Of a DNA stretch of 26,475 nucleotides, positions 16,147-24,708 are shown one piece after another (positions within the stretch are counted from its first letter, which is position 1; each line of letters begins with the position of its first letter). The notes below the pieces were generated by a model. It did not search any database. It saw nothing but the letters and a program-made list of their open reading frames with translations, and had not been told where the DNA came from. Source of the stretch: JBQTHI01 sp052390035 (GTDB lineage Bacteria; Actinomycetota; Acidimicrobiia; Spongiisociales; ZC4RG35); assembly GCA_052390035.1 (NCBI GenBank), contig JBQTHI010000106.1, positions 1 to 26,475 of the forward strand. Direction: 5' to 3'. Both the position numbers and the translations under genes were made by a program.

Positions 16147-18596
16147 CCGCTCGCATCGACACCGCACGGCAAGTGATCCGCAAGGTTCTCCGCGACGCCC
16201 GCGACAGGAACAAATGGCGCAAGATCGTCCGGGTTCGGCTGTGGATGCCGGTGGTACTTCAGCTGCTTTTGATCGGAGCATTCCTTGGCATCACGAGCTC
16301 CCGTTTCCCCGGATTCCTCAGCGAGTCGAACGTCTTCAACATCCTGATCCTGGCCACCCCCATGGCGATCGCGGCCATCGCCCAGACGCATGCTCTGCTC
16401 GTCGGGTATCTCGATCTGTCAGTGGGGGCCATGATCAGCCTGGCGGTGGTACTCGCCTCGTTCCTCATACCCACCGGCTCGCCCCCGACTCAGATCCTCA
16501 CCGGGGCCGGATTGATCCTCATCACCGGCCTCGTCGTCGGTTTGGCTAACGCTGGTCTGGTCCGCGGAGTCAAGATCCCGTCGATCATCGCCACCCTCGC
16601 CAGCCTGAGCATCCTCGACGGGATCTCGCTCACCTTGCGGCCCACGCCCAGCGGCACGATCGAACCGGCACTCACCGCATGGCTCCAGGGGCGCATAGGC
16701 TCGGTTCCCATCGCCTTCATCGCCGTGGTGGTAGGCGCTGGGCTGCTCGATGTCTGGCTCCACGCCAGTGGCTCGGGGCTACTCGTGCGCTCAGTTGGTT
16801 TCGACGAGCGGTCGGCCAAACGAAGCGGAGTCAGGACCAATTGGATCAGGGTGCGAGCGATGCTCATATCGAGCCTCCTCGCTACGGTTGCATCGTTCTT
16901 CGTTCTGGCCCGGTCCAGCGTCGGCAACGCCCAGATCGGCTCGAGCTACGCGCTCAACAGCATCACAGCTGCAGTTCTAGGTGGGGCCTCATTGGCGGGT
17001 GGCAGGGCCACATTCGTCGGGGGAATGGTCGCCGCGGTTCTCCTGGCGCTGATCATTACAGCCCTGCCCTACCTAGGCCTGACACCCGATCACGGCCTGA
17101 TGATCATCGGCGTCCTCGTCCTCCTAGGGATCATCCTTTTCCAGGTGGGGGACTTGAAGGAGCTGGTTAAGCGGAACTACAAGCGGGTCCGACGCCTGGT
17201 AATCGGGAGCCGGCCCCCTAAGGCGGCGACTCTCCCTGCCTTTTACCCGATGGGAACGGACGTAAGGGTTGCTCCAACTGCCAGGACCCTCATTCGGGGT
17301 GGGACAGTGCTCAGCCTCGACAAAGACATAGGCGACTTCACCCCTGGCGACGTACTTATCGAAGGCGACAAGATCGTCCGTGTCGGTTCGAATCTGTCGA
17401 ACGGTGAACTTGAGATAATCGATGCCTCCGGCATGATCGTCATGCCCGGGTTCGTCGATACTCACCGCCACATCTGGGAAGGCATCCTTCGCAATATCGG
17501 GACGGACGTTCCCCTCGAGGGAAGGACGAGCTACATCTCATTCGTCCTTCACAAGTTGGCGCCCTCTTTCCGGCCAGAAGACGCCTACGTAGGCAATCTG
17601 ATTTCCGCTCTCGGCGCCATCAACGCCGGGATCACCACATTGCTCGACTGGTCTCATATCCAGGGTTCACCGTCGCATACCGACGCGGTGATCCAAGCGC
17701 TGGAGGACTCCGGCCTGCGGGCAGTCTTCGCCTATGGATTTCCCTGGTGGGGGAAGTGGGAGGAGCGACAGCCCAGCTGGTTCGTGCGGGCAGCGACCGA
17801 ACATTTCTCGACCAAGGACCAGATGCTGACATTGGCTCTGGCGGCGCCCGGGCCCGAGTTCACTGACTTCGAGGTAGCGCGCGATCACTGGAAGTTGGCA
17901 AGGGAGACCGAAGCGCGAATCACTACACACGTCGGGGTGGGGACGTATGGCAAAGATGGCAGGGTGCAGAAGATGGGTGAAGCGGGGCTGCTCGGCCCCG
18001 ACACCACCTACATCCATTGCACCACGCTCAATGACACCGAGATTCAGATGATCGTCGACACGGGCGGCACAGTGTCCTTGGCCTCACCTGTGGAAATGAT
18101 GATGGGCCACGGCATGCCTCCCATCCAAAAGTTCTTGGATAGGGGCCTTCGACCCAGTCTGAGCGTGGACGTGGAGACCAACGTGCCTGCCGACATGTTC
18201 AACCAAATGCGCTCGATCCTGGCCCTCCAGCGGGCGCTGGCCTCCGCCGTGGGAAAGACGCCGGTTACTACCCGTGAAGTCCTGACCTACGCCACGGTGG
18301 AAGGGGCGAGAGCCAATGGCCTTGATGCGAAGATCGGCACCCTTACCCCGGGTAAGCAAGCTGATGTGATCATGCTTCGCACCGACCGTGTGAACGTCAC
18401 CCCACTCAATGATCCTGCCACCGCTGTCGTAGCCGGCATGGACACAAGCAATGTCGACACTGTGATCATCGCCGGGCGGGTTATGAAGATGGGCGGCAAA
18501 CTGCTCCATGTCGACTGGAACGCGGTCAAACGGAGCGCGCTCGAATCACGTAACTACGTGATCGAGAAGTCAGGATTCAAGCTGCCCAAGGTCTGA
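16143..18596 (+). CDS. fusion of ABC importer permease 2 with an amidohydrolase
   Basis: One uninterrupted 817-codon frame encodes two proteins normally made separately. Residues 1 to about 345 are an RbsC-type permease with about ten helices, with YLDLSVGAM (88-96) and VLGGASLAGG. A basic linker follows (about 345-375). From about 376 to 817 is an ATZ/TRZ-like amidohydrolase with His441, His443, His596, His625 and Asp676 as metal ligands; the usual Glu after His596 is Val. RbsC-type permeases end in the cytoplasm, so the hydrolase should sit at the inner mouth of the channel. An internal ATG at 17250 could start a separate hydrolase but has no ribosome binding site. Confidence 0.9.
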   Translation: MTARIDTARQVIRKVLRDARDRNKWRKIVRVRLWMPVVLQLLLIGAFLGITSSRFPGFLSESNVFNILILATPMAIAAIAQTHALLVGYLDLSVGAMISLAVVLASFLIPTGSPPTQILTGAGLILITGLVVGLANAGLVRGVKIPSIIATLASLSILDGISLTLRPTPSGTIEPALTAWLQGRIGSVPIAFIAVVVGAGLLDVWLHASGSGLLVRSVGFDERSAKRSGVRTNWIRVRAMLISSLLATVASFFVLARSSVGNAQIGSSYALNSITAAVLGGASLAGGRATFVGGMVAAVLLALIITALPYLGLTPDHGLMIIGVLVLLGIILFQVGDLKELVKRNYKRVRRLVIGSRPPKAATLPAFYPMGTDVRVAPTARTLIRGGTVLSLDKDIGDFTPGDVLIEGDKIVRVGSNLSNGELEIIDASGMIVMPGFVDTHRHIWEGILRNIGTDVPLEGRTSYISFVLHKLAPSFRPEDAYVGNLISALGAINAGITTLLDWSHIQGSPSHTDAVIQALEDSGLRAVFAYGFPWWGKWEERQPSWFVRAATEHFSTKDQMLTLALAAPGPEFTDFEVARDHWKLARETEARITTHVGVGTYGKDGRVQKMGEAGLLGPDTTYIHCTTLNDTEIQMIVDTGGTVSLASPVEMMMGHGMPPIQKFLDRGLRPSLSVDVETNVPADMFNQMRSILALQRALASAVGKTPVTTREVLTYATVEGARANGLDAKIGTLTPGKQADVIMLRTDRVNVTPLNDPATAVVAGMDTSNVDTVIIAGRVMKMGGKLLHVDWNAVKRSALESRNYVIEKSGFKLPKV

Positions 18597-18636
18597 TCGC
18601 GGAGAAACCAAGCCAAAGTCGTCGATCCCGGTGACC

Positions 18637-19305
18637 TTAGGTTTGCGGGGGCCGAAGGAAGAAGGCCGGTATCTCGTCCAGGCTGGTCGCCACCAGATCG
18701 GCCAATGCCGCTTCGACCCGTGCGGCATGGAGGTAACCCCAGGGCCCGCGGCGAACCAGAACGGTCTTCATCCCCACCGAGCGGGCGGGAAGGACGTCGT
18801 TGTCGAGGCGGTCACCCACATAGAGCAAATGATCGGGGGTTTGGCCGGCCCAGCGGACCAGATGCATGAAGAACTCGGTTGACGGCTTTTCTGCTCCCAA
18901 TTCGGCCGAGGTGATGACCCCGTCGATTTCAAGACCCATCCGCATGAGGGCCTCACCAGCCTGGGGGGGTTGGTTGCCAGCGATGAGGGTCCGCATGCCC
19001 AGTCCGCGCAATTTCGCCAGAACTGAAGGGACGTCGGGATACAGGTCGGTTTCGTCGAAGTTTTCGCGAAGCCCTCGCGGGTCGTCAATCTCCCATGCCG
19101 CCAGTTCTGCCGCCAACTCGAAACCCGGCCTGATGATCTCGAAGACCTCCCGGTGAGATCGATCCATCCCCGCCATTGCTCCAAGTAGCCCGGCCATGGT
19201 CAGCCGGGTCACCCCCAATCGATCGGCCCACCGCTCCCAGATCCGGGTTTCGTCGATGAGAGTCTCCCCCACGTCGAAGACCACCACCTCGATCATGGGC
19301 GGCAT
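18637..19305 (-). CDS. HAD-superfamily hydrolase
   Basis: The 222-residue product has the haloacid dehalogenase core. Motif I is FDVGETL (nucleophile Asp11, with Gly13 where phosphatases often have the second Asp). There is a helical cap at about 20-95, a Lys in GAEKPSTEFF for motif III, and motif IV YVGDRLDNDV. Small phosphatases and dehalogenases share this layout, and the substrate is not predictable. The second Asp of motif I is missing in many DVGGTL-type members, so this need not mean inactivity. It is convergent with the fused permease-amidohydrolase gene and divergent from the ABC-2 genes beginning at 19352. Confidence 0.88.
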   Translation of the reverse strand: MPPMIEVVVFDVGETLIDETRIWERWADRLGVTRLTMAGLLGAMAGMDRSHREVFEIIRPGFELAAELAAWEIDDPRGLRENFDETDLYPDVPSVLAKLRGLGMRTLIAGNQPPQAGEALMRMGLEIDGVITSAELGAEKPSTEFFMHLVRWAGQTPDHLLYVGDRLDNDVLPARSVGMKTVLVRRGPWGYLHAARVEAALADLVATSLDEIPAFFLRPPQT

Positions 19306-19351
19306 TTTCGTCTGGAACTTGTCTCCTGTCCTCCATTAGCGTGACGGATTC

Positions 19352-20278
19352 GTGCCCGCACCGCTTGTCATCGCCGTCGACCTGACCAAACACTTCAACG
19401 ACTTCGTCGCGGTCGACGGCATCAGCTTTGAAATCGATCAGGGCGAAGCGTTTGGCTTCCTCGGCCCTAACGGTGCCGGCAAGACCTCGACGATGCGGAT
19501 GATCGCCTCGGTGTCCCCGGTGACCTCGGGCAAGCTCTCGGTTCTCGGTCTCGACCCCGAAACCCACGGTCCCGCCATACGTGCCCGTTTGGGGGTGGTG
19601 CCTCAGGAGTCCAACCTCGATACCGAACTGACGGTCGAGGAGAACCTGTTGATCTACGGTCGCTATTTCGACCTGCCCCGGCCGGAGATCAGACGACGGA
19701 TCGAAGAGCTGCTCACATTTGCCCAGCTCGCCGACCGCAAGAAGAGCAAGGTAGAACCGCTGTCGGGCGGCATGAAACGCCGCCTGACCATCGCCCGGGG
19801 GCTGATCAACCGTCCCGACCTGCTGATCCTCGACGAGCCCACCACCGGCCTCGACCCCCAAGCACGCCACCTGCTCTGGGACCGCCTTTACCGTCTCAAG
19901 CAGGACGGGGTCACCCTCATAATCACCACCCATTACATGGACGAGGCCGAGCAGCTTTGCGACCGGCTGGTGATCATGGACAAGGGGAAGATTGTTGCCG
20001 AAGGTTCCCCTCGTCAGCTCATCGAGGGATACTCCACCAACGAGGTGGTCGAGCTGCGCTTCCCCCCAGGACTTCAAGAGACCGTCATCGAGCGGCTCGA
20101 AGGGATCGGCAAGCGACTGGAACATCTTCCCGACCGCCTTCTGGTCTACGCCGACGAAGCGGATGAGGTGGTCGATGAGCTCCACCGCCGGGCCATCCAC
20201 CCCGAGACCACACTTGTCCGCCGCTCGAGCCTCGAGGACGTCTTCTTGAACCTCACCGGCCGCACCCTGGTCGATTGA
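19352..20278 (+). CDS. ABC-2 type transporter ATPase (NodI/DrrA-like)
   Basis: The 308-residue cytoplasmic ATPase has Walker A GPNGAGKTS (38-46), Q-loop VVPQES, signature LSGGM (137-141), Walker B LLILDEP (157-163) and switch His194 in ITTHYMDEAE. A C-terminal extension of about 90 residues is normal for ABC-2 exporters. It should drive the two membrane proteins encoded directly downstream, of the NodIJ or drug/polysaccharide exporter kind. The start is a GTG without a clear ribosome binding site. The stop and the next ATG are separated by one base, so the genes form an operon. Confidence 0.93.
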   Translation: MPAPLVIAVDLTKHFNDFVAVDGISFEIDQGEAFGFLGPNGAGKTSTMRMIASVSPVTSGKLSVLGLDPETHGPAIRARLGVVPQESNLDTELTVEENLLIYGRYFDLPRPEIRRRIEELLTFAQLADRKKSKVEPLSGGMKRRLTIARGLINRPDLLILDEPTTGLDPQARHLLWDRLYRLKQDGVTLIITTHYMDEAEQLCDRLVIMDKGKIVAEGSPRQLIEGYSTNEVVELRFPPGLQETVIERLEGIGKRLEHLPDRLLVYADEADEVVDELHRRAIHPETTLVRRSSLEDVFLNLTGRTLVD

Positions 20279-20279
20279 G

Positions 20280-21050
20280 ATGACCGTCGCCGCCCTGCGG
20301 GTGACCGAGACAAGCATCCGCTACTACCTGCGCACCTGGCGGGGATCGGTGATCTCCAGCTTCGCCGTTCCGCTCTTCACCCTGCTGGCGATGGGCCATG
20401 GGCTCGGCCGGCTGGTCGACCAGCAAGGCGGCGCCAATGGGGTGGCCTACCTCACCTTCCTCACCCCCGCCCTCATCGCCGCCACGGCCATGATGACCGC
20501 GGCCGGCGAGTCGTCTTATCCGGTGTTGGCCGGGATCAAATGGACCAAAAGCTTTCATGCCGCTCTCGCTACCCCGGTTGGGGTGGCCGATCTCGTCTAC
20601 GGCCTGTTCGGCTGGCTCGGTCTGCGGCTGGCGTTCAATCTGGTGATCTACGGCGCCATCGCCGCCGCCTTAGGAGCGATGACGTGGACGGCGGCCATGT
20701 TGTCGGTGATCCCCGCCACCCTGACCGGGATGGCATTCGGAACACCGATCACCGCCTGGGTCGCCTCCCTCGAGAATGACACCGCCCTTTCATCGATGTT
20801 CCGCTTCGGGGTGATGCCGCTCTTTCTGTTCTCCGGCACTTTCTTTCCGATCACCCAGCTACCCGACTGGCTCGAACCGCTGGCCTTCCTTTCCCCCCTC
20901 TGGCACGGAGTTGAGCTAACCCGATTCGTCGCAGGCGTGCCGGGAACCCCCTACCTTCTATGGTGGATTCACGCCGGGGCCCTCTCTCTCCTCACCGCGG
21001 CCGGAACCGTCATCGCCGTCAGGAACATGACCAAGACCTTGCGGACATGA
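20280..21050 (+). CDS. ABC-2 type permease (NodJ-like), first copy
   Basis: The 256-residue membrane protein has about six helices and the NodJ/ABC-2 family stretch PLFLFSGTFFPITQLPDWL (about 179-197), followed by PLWHGVELTRF. It is the channel half of an exporter, paired with the upstream ATPase and with the second ABC-2 permease directly downstream; the two together probably make a heterodimer. Its stop overlaps the ATG of the next gene (ATGA), as expected for subunits made in equal amounts. Confidence 0.9.
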   Translation: MTVAALRVTETSIRYYLRTWRGSVISSFAVPLFTLLAMGHGLGRLVDQQGGANGVAYLTFLTPALIAATAMMTAAGESSYPVLAGIKWTKSFHAALATPVGVADLVYGLFGWLGLRLAFNLVIYGAIAAALGAMTWTAAMLSVIPATLTGMAFGTPITAWVASLENDTALSSMFRFGVMPLFLFSGTFFPITQLPDWLEPLAFLSPLWHGVELTRFVAGVPGTPYLLWWIHAGALSLLTAAGTVIAVRNMTKTLRT

Positions 21051-21856
21051 GCACCGTTCTCACCACTCGAGTTCTACCCCCGATCCGTCGACCAGGCACC
21101 CGGGCGGTTCGCCTGCTCGAGCGAAATCTCACCCTCTACCGCCGAATCTGGATAATCCTTCTCTCCGGCTTTTTCGAACCGGTCTTCTACCTGCTGTCAA
21201 TCGGGCTCGGGGTGGGCAGCATGGTCGACCTGGTGAACCTGCCTGACGGACGGGCGGTCTCCTATGCGGCCTTCGTCGCTCCGGCGTTGCTCGCCTCATC
21301 GGCCATGAACGGCGCCATCTACGAGTCGACCATGAATGTGTTTTTCCGGCTGAAGTGGGGGAAGATTTACGACGGGATCCTCGCCACTCCCCTCCAACCT
21401 CTCGACATCGCCCTCGGAGAGATCGGTTGGTCGCAGATTCGGGGGACGCTCTATGCCATCGGGTTCACCATCGTGATGGCGATGTTTGGGCTGATTACCA
21501 CGTGGTGGGGCGTGTTAGCCGTCCCCATTGCCTTGTTGATCGGCTTCGCCTTCGCCGGGGTGGGCATGGCATGCACCACCTTCATGAAGGGCTGGCAGGA
21601 CTTTGATCTGATCCCGCTTGTGATCCAGCCGCTTTTCCTCTTCTCGGGAACCTTCTTTCCGGTGTCGTTTTATCCCGAGAGTCTCCGATTCCTGGTCCAG
21701 GTTTCCCCGCTTTATCACGGCACCGAGTTGCTCCGAGCGGCCACCCTCGGCGTGTTCGACTGGTCACTTCTTTCGCACACCGCCTTCCTCCTGGTGATGG
21801 GAGGAGTCGGCTTGGCGCTGACCCGCCGGCGTTTTCAGAAGCTGTTGATGCCTTAA
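21047..21856 (+). CDS. ABC-2 type permease (NodJ-like), second copy
   Basis: The 269-residue membrane protein resembles NodJ more closely than its neighbour, with IYESTMNVFFRLKWGKIYDG and PLFLFSGTFFPVSFYP, then SPLYHGTELLRA. About six helices are visible. I chose the ATG at 21047, which overlaps the previous stop, rather than an upstream in-frame GTG at 20960, because the extra residues lie inside the first permease gene. It probably forms a heterodimeric exporter channel with the first copy. The next gene begins ten bases after its stop. Confidence 0.9.
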   Translation: MSTVLTTRVLPPIRRPGTRAVRLLERNLTLYRRIWIILLSGFFEPVFYLLSIGLGVGSMVDLVNLPDGRAVSYAAFVAPALLASSAMNGAIYESTMNVFFRLKWGKIYDGILATPLQPLDIALGEIGWSQIRGTLYAIGFTIVMAMFGLITTWWGVLAVPIALLIGFAFAGVGMACTTFMKGWQDFDLIPLVIQPLFLFSGTFFPVSFYPESLRFLVQVSPLYHGTELLRAATLGVFDWSLLSHTAFLLVMGGVGLALTRRRFQKLLMP

Positions 21857-21865
21857 CCTTCGCCA

Positions 21866-23044
21866 ATGCTGCGCCGGTATGTGCTCGAGCGGATGCTGGC
21901 GGGGATCTTCGGGCTGCTCGTCTTCCTAACCGCGGTCTTCTTCCTGGCCAAGCTTCTCATTCCCGGTGACATCACTGTCAACTTTCGGGTGGGGTTCTCC
22001 GGCAATATCGACCAGGTTCGAGAGGCCCTCGGCCTCGATCAACCCCTCTGGAAGCAGTATCTGGTGTGGCTGGGCGGAGTCTTCAGCTTGGAACTGGGCC
22101 GCAACCCCGGCGGACCGACCGTGCTGAGCCAGGTGATGAGGGCTCTGCCGTGGACCCTGGCAATGTTCGGCATCGGCATTGGCAGCGCCTTCTTCGTCGG
22201 CTCGCGCATCGGCCGCTGGGCGGGTTGGCGTAAGTCAACCACCACCCCCACCACCATCGCGGCGGTTGGCTTGACCTCCCTCTTCCCACCCTGGTTGGTC
22301 TTCCTGGCTTTCTATTTCACCCTCAACACTTTTGGATTCCGGGTCTTCAATCGCATGACCGCTCTCAACTTCGATCTCTGGGCCCAAGGAAGGCGGGAAG
22401 ACCTCACCTTGTGGACCATGATCGCCGTCACTCTCGCCTTTTTGACCGTTTCCGCCCTCGGACGACGTCTGATCAAGTCGCCACGTCTGGGTAGGTGGTG
22501 GTCGTGGATCTCGATCATTGCTGTGCCGTGGGGCTCGTACTGGGCCTGGTCGAGACTGGGGATCAGGGACCACGCCCTCGACCTCCTCGGGTTCCTGCTC
22601 CTCCCGGTGGCAGTGCTGTTCCTGTTGATGGTCGGTGACATCATCCTCGTTGTGGCGGCATCGATGGATGGATTGTCGTCATCGGACTTCGCCCTGACCG
22701 CCCGCGCCAAAGGGCTCACCGACCGTCAGGTAAGGGAGAAGCACGCCGGTCGAGTGGCGCTGTTGCCGGCGTTATCCCGGCTTACCGCCAACCTGCCGTT
22801 CGCCCTGGGTGGGCTGGTAATCATCGAAGCGAGCTTCGGACGCCTGGGTGGTTATCGCATCGACGTACCCGGGGTGGCGTCGGTCCTGTTCGGCTCGCTG
22901 CGCCAGCGCAATCTGCTGCTAACCCTCGGTGGCCTCGTGGTGGTGGGGATCATCACCTTGCTACTCCGCATCGGCCTTGACCTGGCAGTGGCGACGATCG
23001 ATCCCCGGGTCCAGTTGGAGAGAGCCCGGGTCAAATTTGAGTAG
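21866..23044 (+). CDS. DppB-like ABC importer permease with an internal insertion
   Basis: The 392-residue membrane protein starts like dipeptide/nickel permeases (LERMLAGIFGLLVFLTAVFF, then LGLDQPLWKQYLVWL). It contains the ATPase-contact loop DFALTARAKGLTDRQVREKH (about 274-293). It is some 60 residues longer than usual DppB proteins; the extra part (about 180-245) seems to add membrane helices between the normal ones. No peptide-binding protein or Dpp-type ATPase is near, so its partner ATPase must be elsewhere, or the ABC-2 ATPase upstream may be shared, which would be unusual. Confidence 0.85.
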   Translation: MLRRYVLERMLAGIFGLLVFLTAVFFLAKLLIPGDITVNFRVGFSGNIDQVREALGLDQPLWKQYLVWLGGVFSLELGRNPGGPTVLSQVMRALPWTLAMFGIGIGSAFFVGSRIGRWAGWRKSTTTPTTIAAVGLTSLFPPWLVFLAFYFTLNTFGFRVFNRMTALNFDLWAQGRREDLTLWTMIAVTLAFLTVSALGRRLIKSPRLGRWWSWISIIAVPWGSYWAWSRLGIRDHALDLLGFLLLPVAVLFLLMVGDIILVVAASMDGLSSSDFALTARAKGLTDRQVREKHAGRVALLPALSRLTANLPFALGGLVIIEASFGRLGGYRIDVPGVASVLFGSLRQRNLLLTLGGLVVVGIITLLLRIGLDLAVATIDPRVQLERARVKFE

Positions 23045-23999
23045 TCGCAACGCCTGGGTGCGGGGGTGGTGGCGTGCGGTGGTGAGCCATTGGGAGGCCC
23101 GGCTTGGTCTCGCCATCCTTTGCCTGTTCGGGCTGGTGACGCTCGCTCACCCGATCCTCCTCTCGACCGTATGGCCTCGCGGTGTCTATGACCCAAGGGC
23201 CGGCTTCGATCCCGACCTCCACCACCCGTCGCTTCCCACTCTCAGCCACCCGCTCGGGACCGATGCCTTCGGCAAGGACACCTTCAGCATGTTGTTGGCC
23301 GGGACCGGCCCCTCGCTAGTCGCCGGGTTGGTGGCGGGCGTGTTGACCGCCCTGGTGGGCTTGGCAGTGGCGACGGCTTCGGCAGTGTGGCGGCCCGCCG
23401 ATCGGGTGCTGGGGACAATCGTCGACGCCGGCCTCTACCTGCCGGTTCCCGTGGTGATGCTGATCTTCGGGGCCGACCCCCGAGCCGATCGCCTCACGCC
23501 CCTCATATTCGGCCTGCTCTTCGGGTTGCTGACCGGACTCTCCAGCGGTGCCTTGGTGCTCCGTTCACAGGCGATGCCGATCGTTGCCTCGGGATATGTT
23601 GACGCCGCCCGGGTAGCTGGGGCGAACACCTGGCAACTGGTTGCTCGCCACCTAGTACCGGCTCTCACCCCGATCGCCTGCGCCTACTTCGTGTTGGGCT
23701 CGGCGGGGGCCATCATCACTCAGGGTTTTCTCTCGTGGCTCTCCTATACCGCCACATACAACGACTGGGGGACCCTGGTCTATTGGGCGATCGTCACTCG
23801 TGACTTCACCGGCCGCCTCCTTTGGCATGTCCTGCTTGCAGCGGGTGCCACCCTCACCTTGATGACGCTCGGTTTCCATCTCCTGGCGATCGGCTTCCGG
23901 CGGGCTGCGGCTCAGCCCTGGTCGTCGCTTCCTTCTGAAGGCGCCGGTGCCCAAACGATCGTCGAGCTGCCGCTGCCGCAGCCCGTTCCCTCGTTGTGA
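23037..23999 (+). CDS. DppC-like ABC importer permease
   Basis: The 320-residue product has the DppC layout: a first helix (LGLAILCLFGLVTLAHPILL), the extracytoplasmic segment HPLGTDAFGKDTFSMLLAG, and the coupling loop GYVDAARVAGANTWQLVARH. The start is uncertain: TTG at 23037, overlapping the previous stop by eight bases, or GTG at 23058. It is the natural partner of the DppB-like protein. The coupling loop matches family expectation, so the protein is likely functional. No terminator is evident in the 42 bases before the convergent VOC gene. Confidence 0.82.
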   Translation: MSSRNAWVRGWWRAVVSHWEARLGLAILCLFGLVTLAHPILLSTVWPRGVYDPRAGFDPDLHHPSLPTLSHPLGTDAFGKDTFSMLLAGTGPSLVAGLVAGVLTALVGLAVATASAVWRPADRVLGTIVDAGLYLPVPVVMLIFGADPRADRLTPLIFGLLFGLLTGLSSGALVLRSQAMPIVASGYVDAARVAGANTWQLVARHLVPALTPIACAYFVLGSAGAIITQGFLSWLSYTATYNDWGTLVYWAIVTRDFTGRLLWHVLLAAGATLTLMTLGFHLLAIGFRRAAAQPWSSLPSEGAGAQTIVELPLPQPVPSL

Positions 24000-24041
24000 T
24001 GTTGACCCCGCCAAGTCCTACGGGTCACGCTTGACCTTGAC

Positions 24042-24395
24042 TCACATCGGACTCACAAGCTGGAAGTAGTTGTCATCTGGATCGGAGAAGGTGGTGATCC
24101 ATCCCCCCTCCCCGTCGCCCGGCTGGTAAGGCTCCCGGACGACGACTGCCCCCGCCGCCTTGAACCGTTCGTATTCGACTTTCACATCCGAGGTCTCGAC
24201 ATTCCAGATGAGCCGACCGGGGTGAGCATTCTTGCCGTACACCTGATCGTGAGGCCCGACTGTCAACCAACCGGTGCCGATCTGCCAACCGATGAAGTCG
24301 TCTTGATCCCAGCCGGGCGCCCCGAACAGCTTGGTGTAGTAGTCCGCCAAAGCCCGGGGGTTTGCTGACCCGATCAAGACACTATTGAGATTCAT
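24042..24395 (-). CDS. VOC-superfamily (glyoxalase/bleomycin-resistance-like) protein
   Basis: The 117-residue product is a single vicinal-oxygen-chelate domain made of two beta-alpha-beta-beta-beta modules. It runs from LIGSANPRALADYYTKLFG at the start to FSDPDDNYFQLV at the end; the last part is the classic family signature. Members include glyoxalases, dioxygenases and antibiotic-binding proteins, and many are uncharacterised. The reaction cannot be assigned, and His or Glu metal ligands are not clearly complete. It appears to be transcribed alone, with no gene recognised in the 113 bases upstream of it. Confidence 0.85.
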   Translation of the reverse strand: MNLNSVLIGSANPRALADYYTKLFGAPGWDQDDFIGWQIGTGWLTVGPHDQVYGKNAHPGRLIWNVETSDVKVEYERFKAAGAVVVREPYQPGDGEGGWITTFSDPDDNYFQLVSPM

Positions 24396-24508
24396 GATGC
24401 CTCCTTACCACGGTCCTTTCCAGAGAAGTCCTCTGATCCAGGTCATGGCATACGAATGGTCACTTCATTACACGGTATTAGACGGGGCCGAAGCCGAGAA
24501 GTCATCGG

Positions 24509-24697
24509 TCAGCCGCTTTCATCCGTGAATCGTCGCTTGCCGGCTTCCCGCAGCGCCCATCCGACTGACTTCTGAACCAGCGGTTGGTCGTCGTGGAGTA
24601 GCACCTCGGCGATGCGATAGGTGTCGTCGAGGTCGCCTTGGCGGACGAAGGCCAACGTGCTGAGCATGGCGGTGCGCCGCTCCCAGGAGGCCTCCAA
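24509..24697 (-). pseudogene. 3' remnant of a DNA alkylation repair (AlkD-like) gene
   Basis: The 62-residue frame ends with a pattern typical of the C-terminus of AlkD-family HEAT-repeat glycosylases: SWERRTAMLSTLAF, then VLLHDDQPLVQKSVGWALRE. Full-length family members are about 220-240 residues, so roughly three quarters is missing. The only starts are TTG at 24697 and an internal ATG. Upstream, the reading frame runs out of register into the intact membrane-protein gene at 24709, so the missing part is not nearby. A deletion or rearrangement joining the membrane gene to this tail is the simplest reading; a functional short protein is less likely. Confidence 0.65.
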
Positions 24698-24708
24698 TCC
24701 TCCGCTCT

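Noticed and set aside
17250..18596. Separate amidohydrolase gene starting at an internal ATG
   Set aside because: No ribosome binding site lies within range and the permease frame runs through without a stop, so a fusion is the direct reading; kept only as an alternative.
19085..20317. Long open frame of 410 codons on the minus strand opposite the ABC-2 ATPase
   Set aside because: It lies antisense to a gene with all ABC motifs, and its translation is a low-complexity mix rich in Gly, Asp, Val and His without any domain; it is a GC-rich shadow.
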